Position numbers and translations under genes: made by a program
Shown here: positions 5,335 through 5,589 of the stretch, one piece after another
Layout: every line of letters begins with the position of its first letter
Numbering within the stretch: position 1 is the first letter of the stretch
Notes under the pieces: model-generated
Told to the model about the DNA's origin: nothing
The model's input: the letters and a program-made list of their open reading frames with translations, nothing else
Databases searched by the model: none
Source of the DNA: Cyanobacteria bacterium T3Sed10_376R1m
GTDB lineage: Bacteria; Cyanobacteriota; Cyanobacteriia; Cyanobacteriales; Cyanobacteriaceae
DNA: 5,589 nucleotides
NCBI GenBank assembly: GCA_003566215.1
Contig: PXEJ01000156.1
Location: forward strand, 1-5,589
Direction of reading: 5' to 3'

Positions 5335-5589
5335 TTAAACGGCAGATTCTATCAACTCCTGCAACTTTTGTTTACCAATGGCACCCTCATAGGAGCTAAC
5401 AATGTTACCATCTTTGAAAATTCTAAGGGCTGGGACACCTTCTACTTTACAAGTAGCGACACTATCAGGACTAGCATCAATCTCTAATTTTACTACTTTA
5501 AGGCGATCGGCATAATTTTCTGCCACCCAATTAATAGAAGGAGAAACCAAACGACAAGGACCACACCAAGATGCCCAAAAATAGGCTAA
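5335..5589 (-). CDS. Thioredoxin, C-terminal 84 residues (N-terminus outside the window)
   Basis: A soluble protein-disulfide reductase of the thioredoxin fold. The frame is open to the window edge and starts mid-protein with LAYFWASWCGPCRL; the active-site CGPC is residues 9-12 of the fragment. The cis-Pro follows in EGVPALRIF (P53), and the conserved Gly in YEGAIGK is G69. All three landmarks sit exactly 23 positions below their E. coli Trx numbers (C32, P76, G92), so the domain has no internal gaps and only about 23 residues are missing. It ends in a plain ESAV tail with no extra domain. E. coli buried Asp26 aligns with Tyr3 here, an unusual substitution. The TTG at 5548-5550 is an internal Leu, not a start. 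In photosynthetic cells such proteins pass electrons from thioredoxin reductases to target enzymes. Membership in a particular cyanobacterial Trx class (m, x, y or other) is not determined. Confidence 0.95.
   Translation of the reverse strand, partial: LAYFWASWCGPCRLVSPSINWVAENYADRLKVVKLEIDASPDSVATCKVEGVPALRIFKDGNIVSSYEGAIGKQKLQELIESAV

Noticed and set aside
5548..5550. TTG as start of a 71-residue thioredoxin-like protein
   Set aside because: The frame continues upstream through the WCGPC active site to the window edge, so this is an internal Leu.

Overview
The window reads as cyanobacterial chromosome from a low-GC species. Four perfect copies of the palindrome GCGATCGC (the HIP1 octamer abundant in many cyanobacterial genomes) occur in 5.6 kb. 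The gene content also fits: a PilL/CheA-type motility kinase, a non-mevalonate isoprenoid gene, and an aminotransferase that looks like the form common in cyanobacteria. AT-rich codons and spacers would suit a Geminocystis/Cyanobacterium-like unicellular lineage, but that level of assignment is inference.

All complete or nearly complete genes lie on the minus strand, so transcription runs from right to left. At the right edge (5335-5589) is the C-terminal part of a thioredoxin with a WCGPC active site; its first ~23 residues lie outside the window. A 157-base gap with a 9-bp hairpin and a possible 49-codon small ORF follows. Next come a complete PLP-dependent class I/II aminotransferase (4008-5177, LL-diaminopimelate-aminotransferase-like) and, after 39 bases, a complete ispD (3288-3968, MEP-pathway cytidylyltransferase). 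These two are close enough to be co-transcribed. A 245-base AT-rich spacer with four copies of TWATCTA precedes a large CheA-family kinase (37-3042). That kinase has dimerisation, HATPase and CheW modules, a ~380-residue acidic linker with internal repeats, and no recognisable Hpt phosphotransfer domain.

The left edge is abnormal. Bases 2-142 on the plus strand encode a clear fragment of an M42-family metallo-aminopeptidase, including the metal/catalytic Glu-Glu pair and a downstream metal-ligand Asp. From about base 121 rightwards the minus strand is authentic CheA/CheW. The two coding sequences face each other and share only ~22 bases (121-142), in which both frames still look native. The last ~27 codons of the kinase frame are therefore antisense to the peptidase and not real CheW sequence. 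An assembly chimera through a short shared word is the simplest explanation; a genuine inversion or recombination breakpoint is the alternative.

I found no RNA gene, insertion sequence, CRISPR array or defence system, and nothing that amounts to a new biological system. The points most worth checking are the left-edge junction, the Hpt-less kinase with its repeated linker motif, the spaced heptamers upstream of the kinase, and the small ORF upstream of the aminotransferase.
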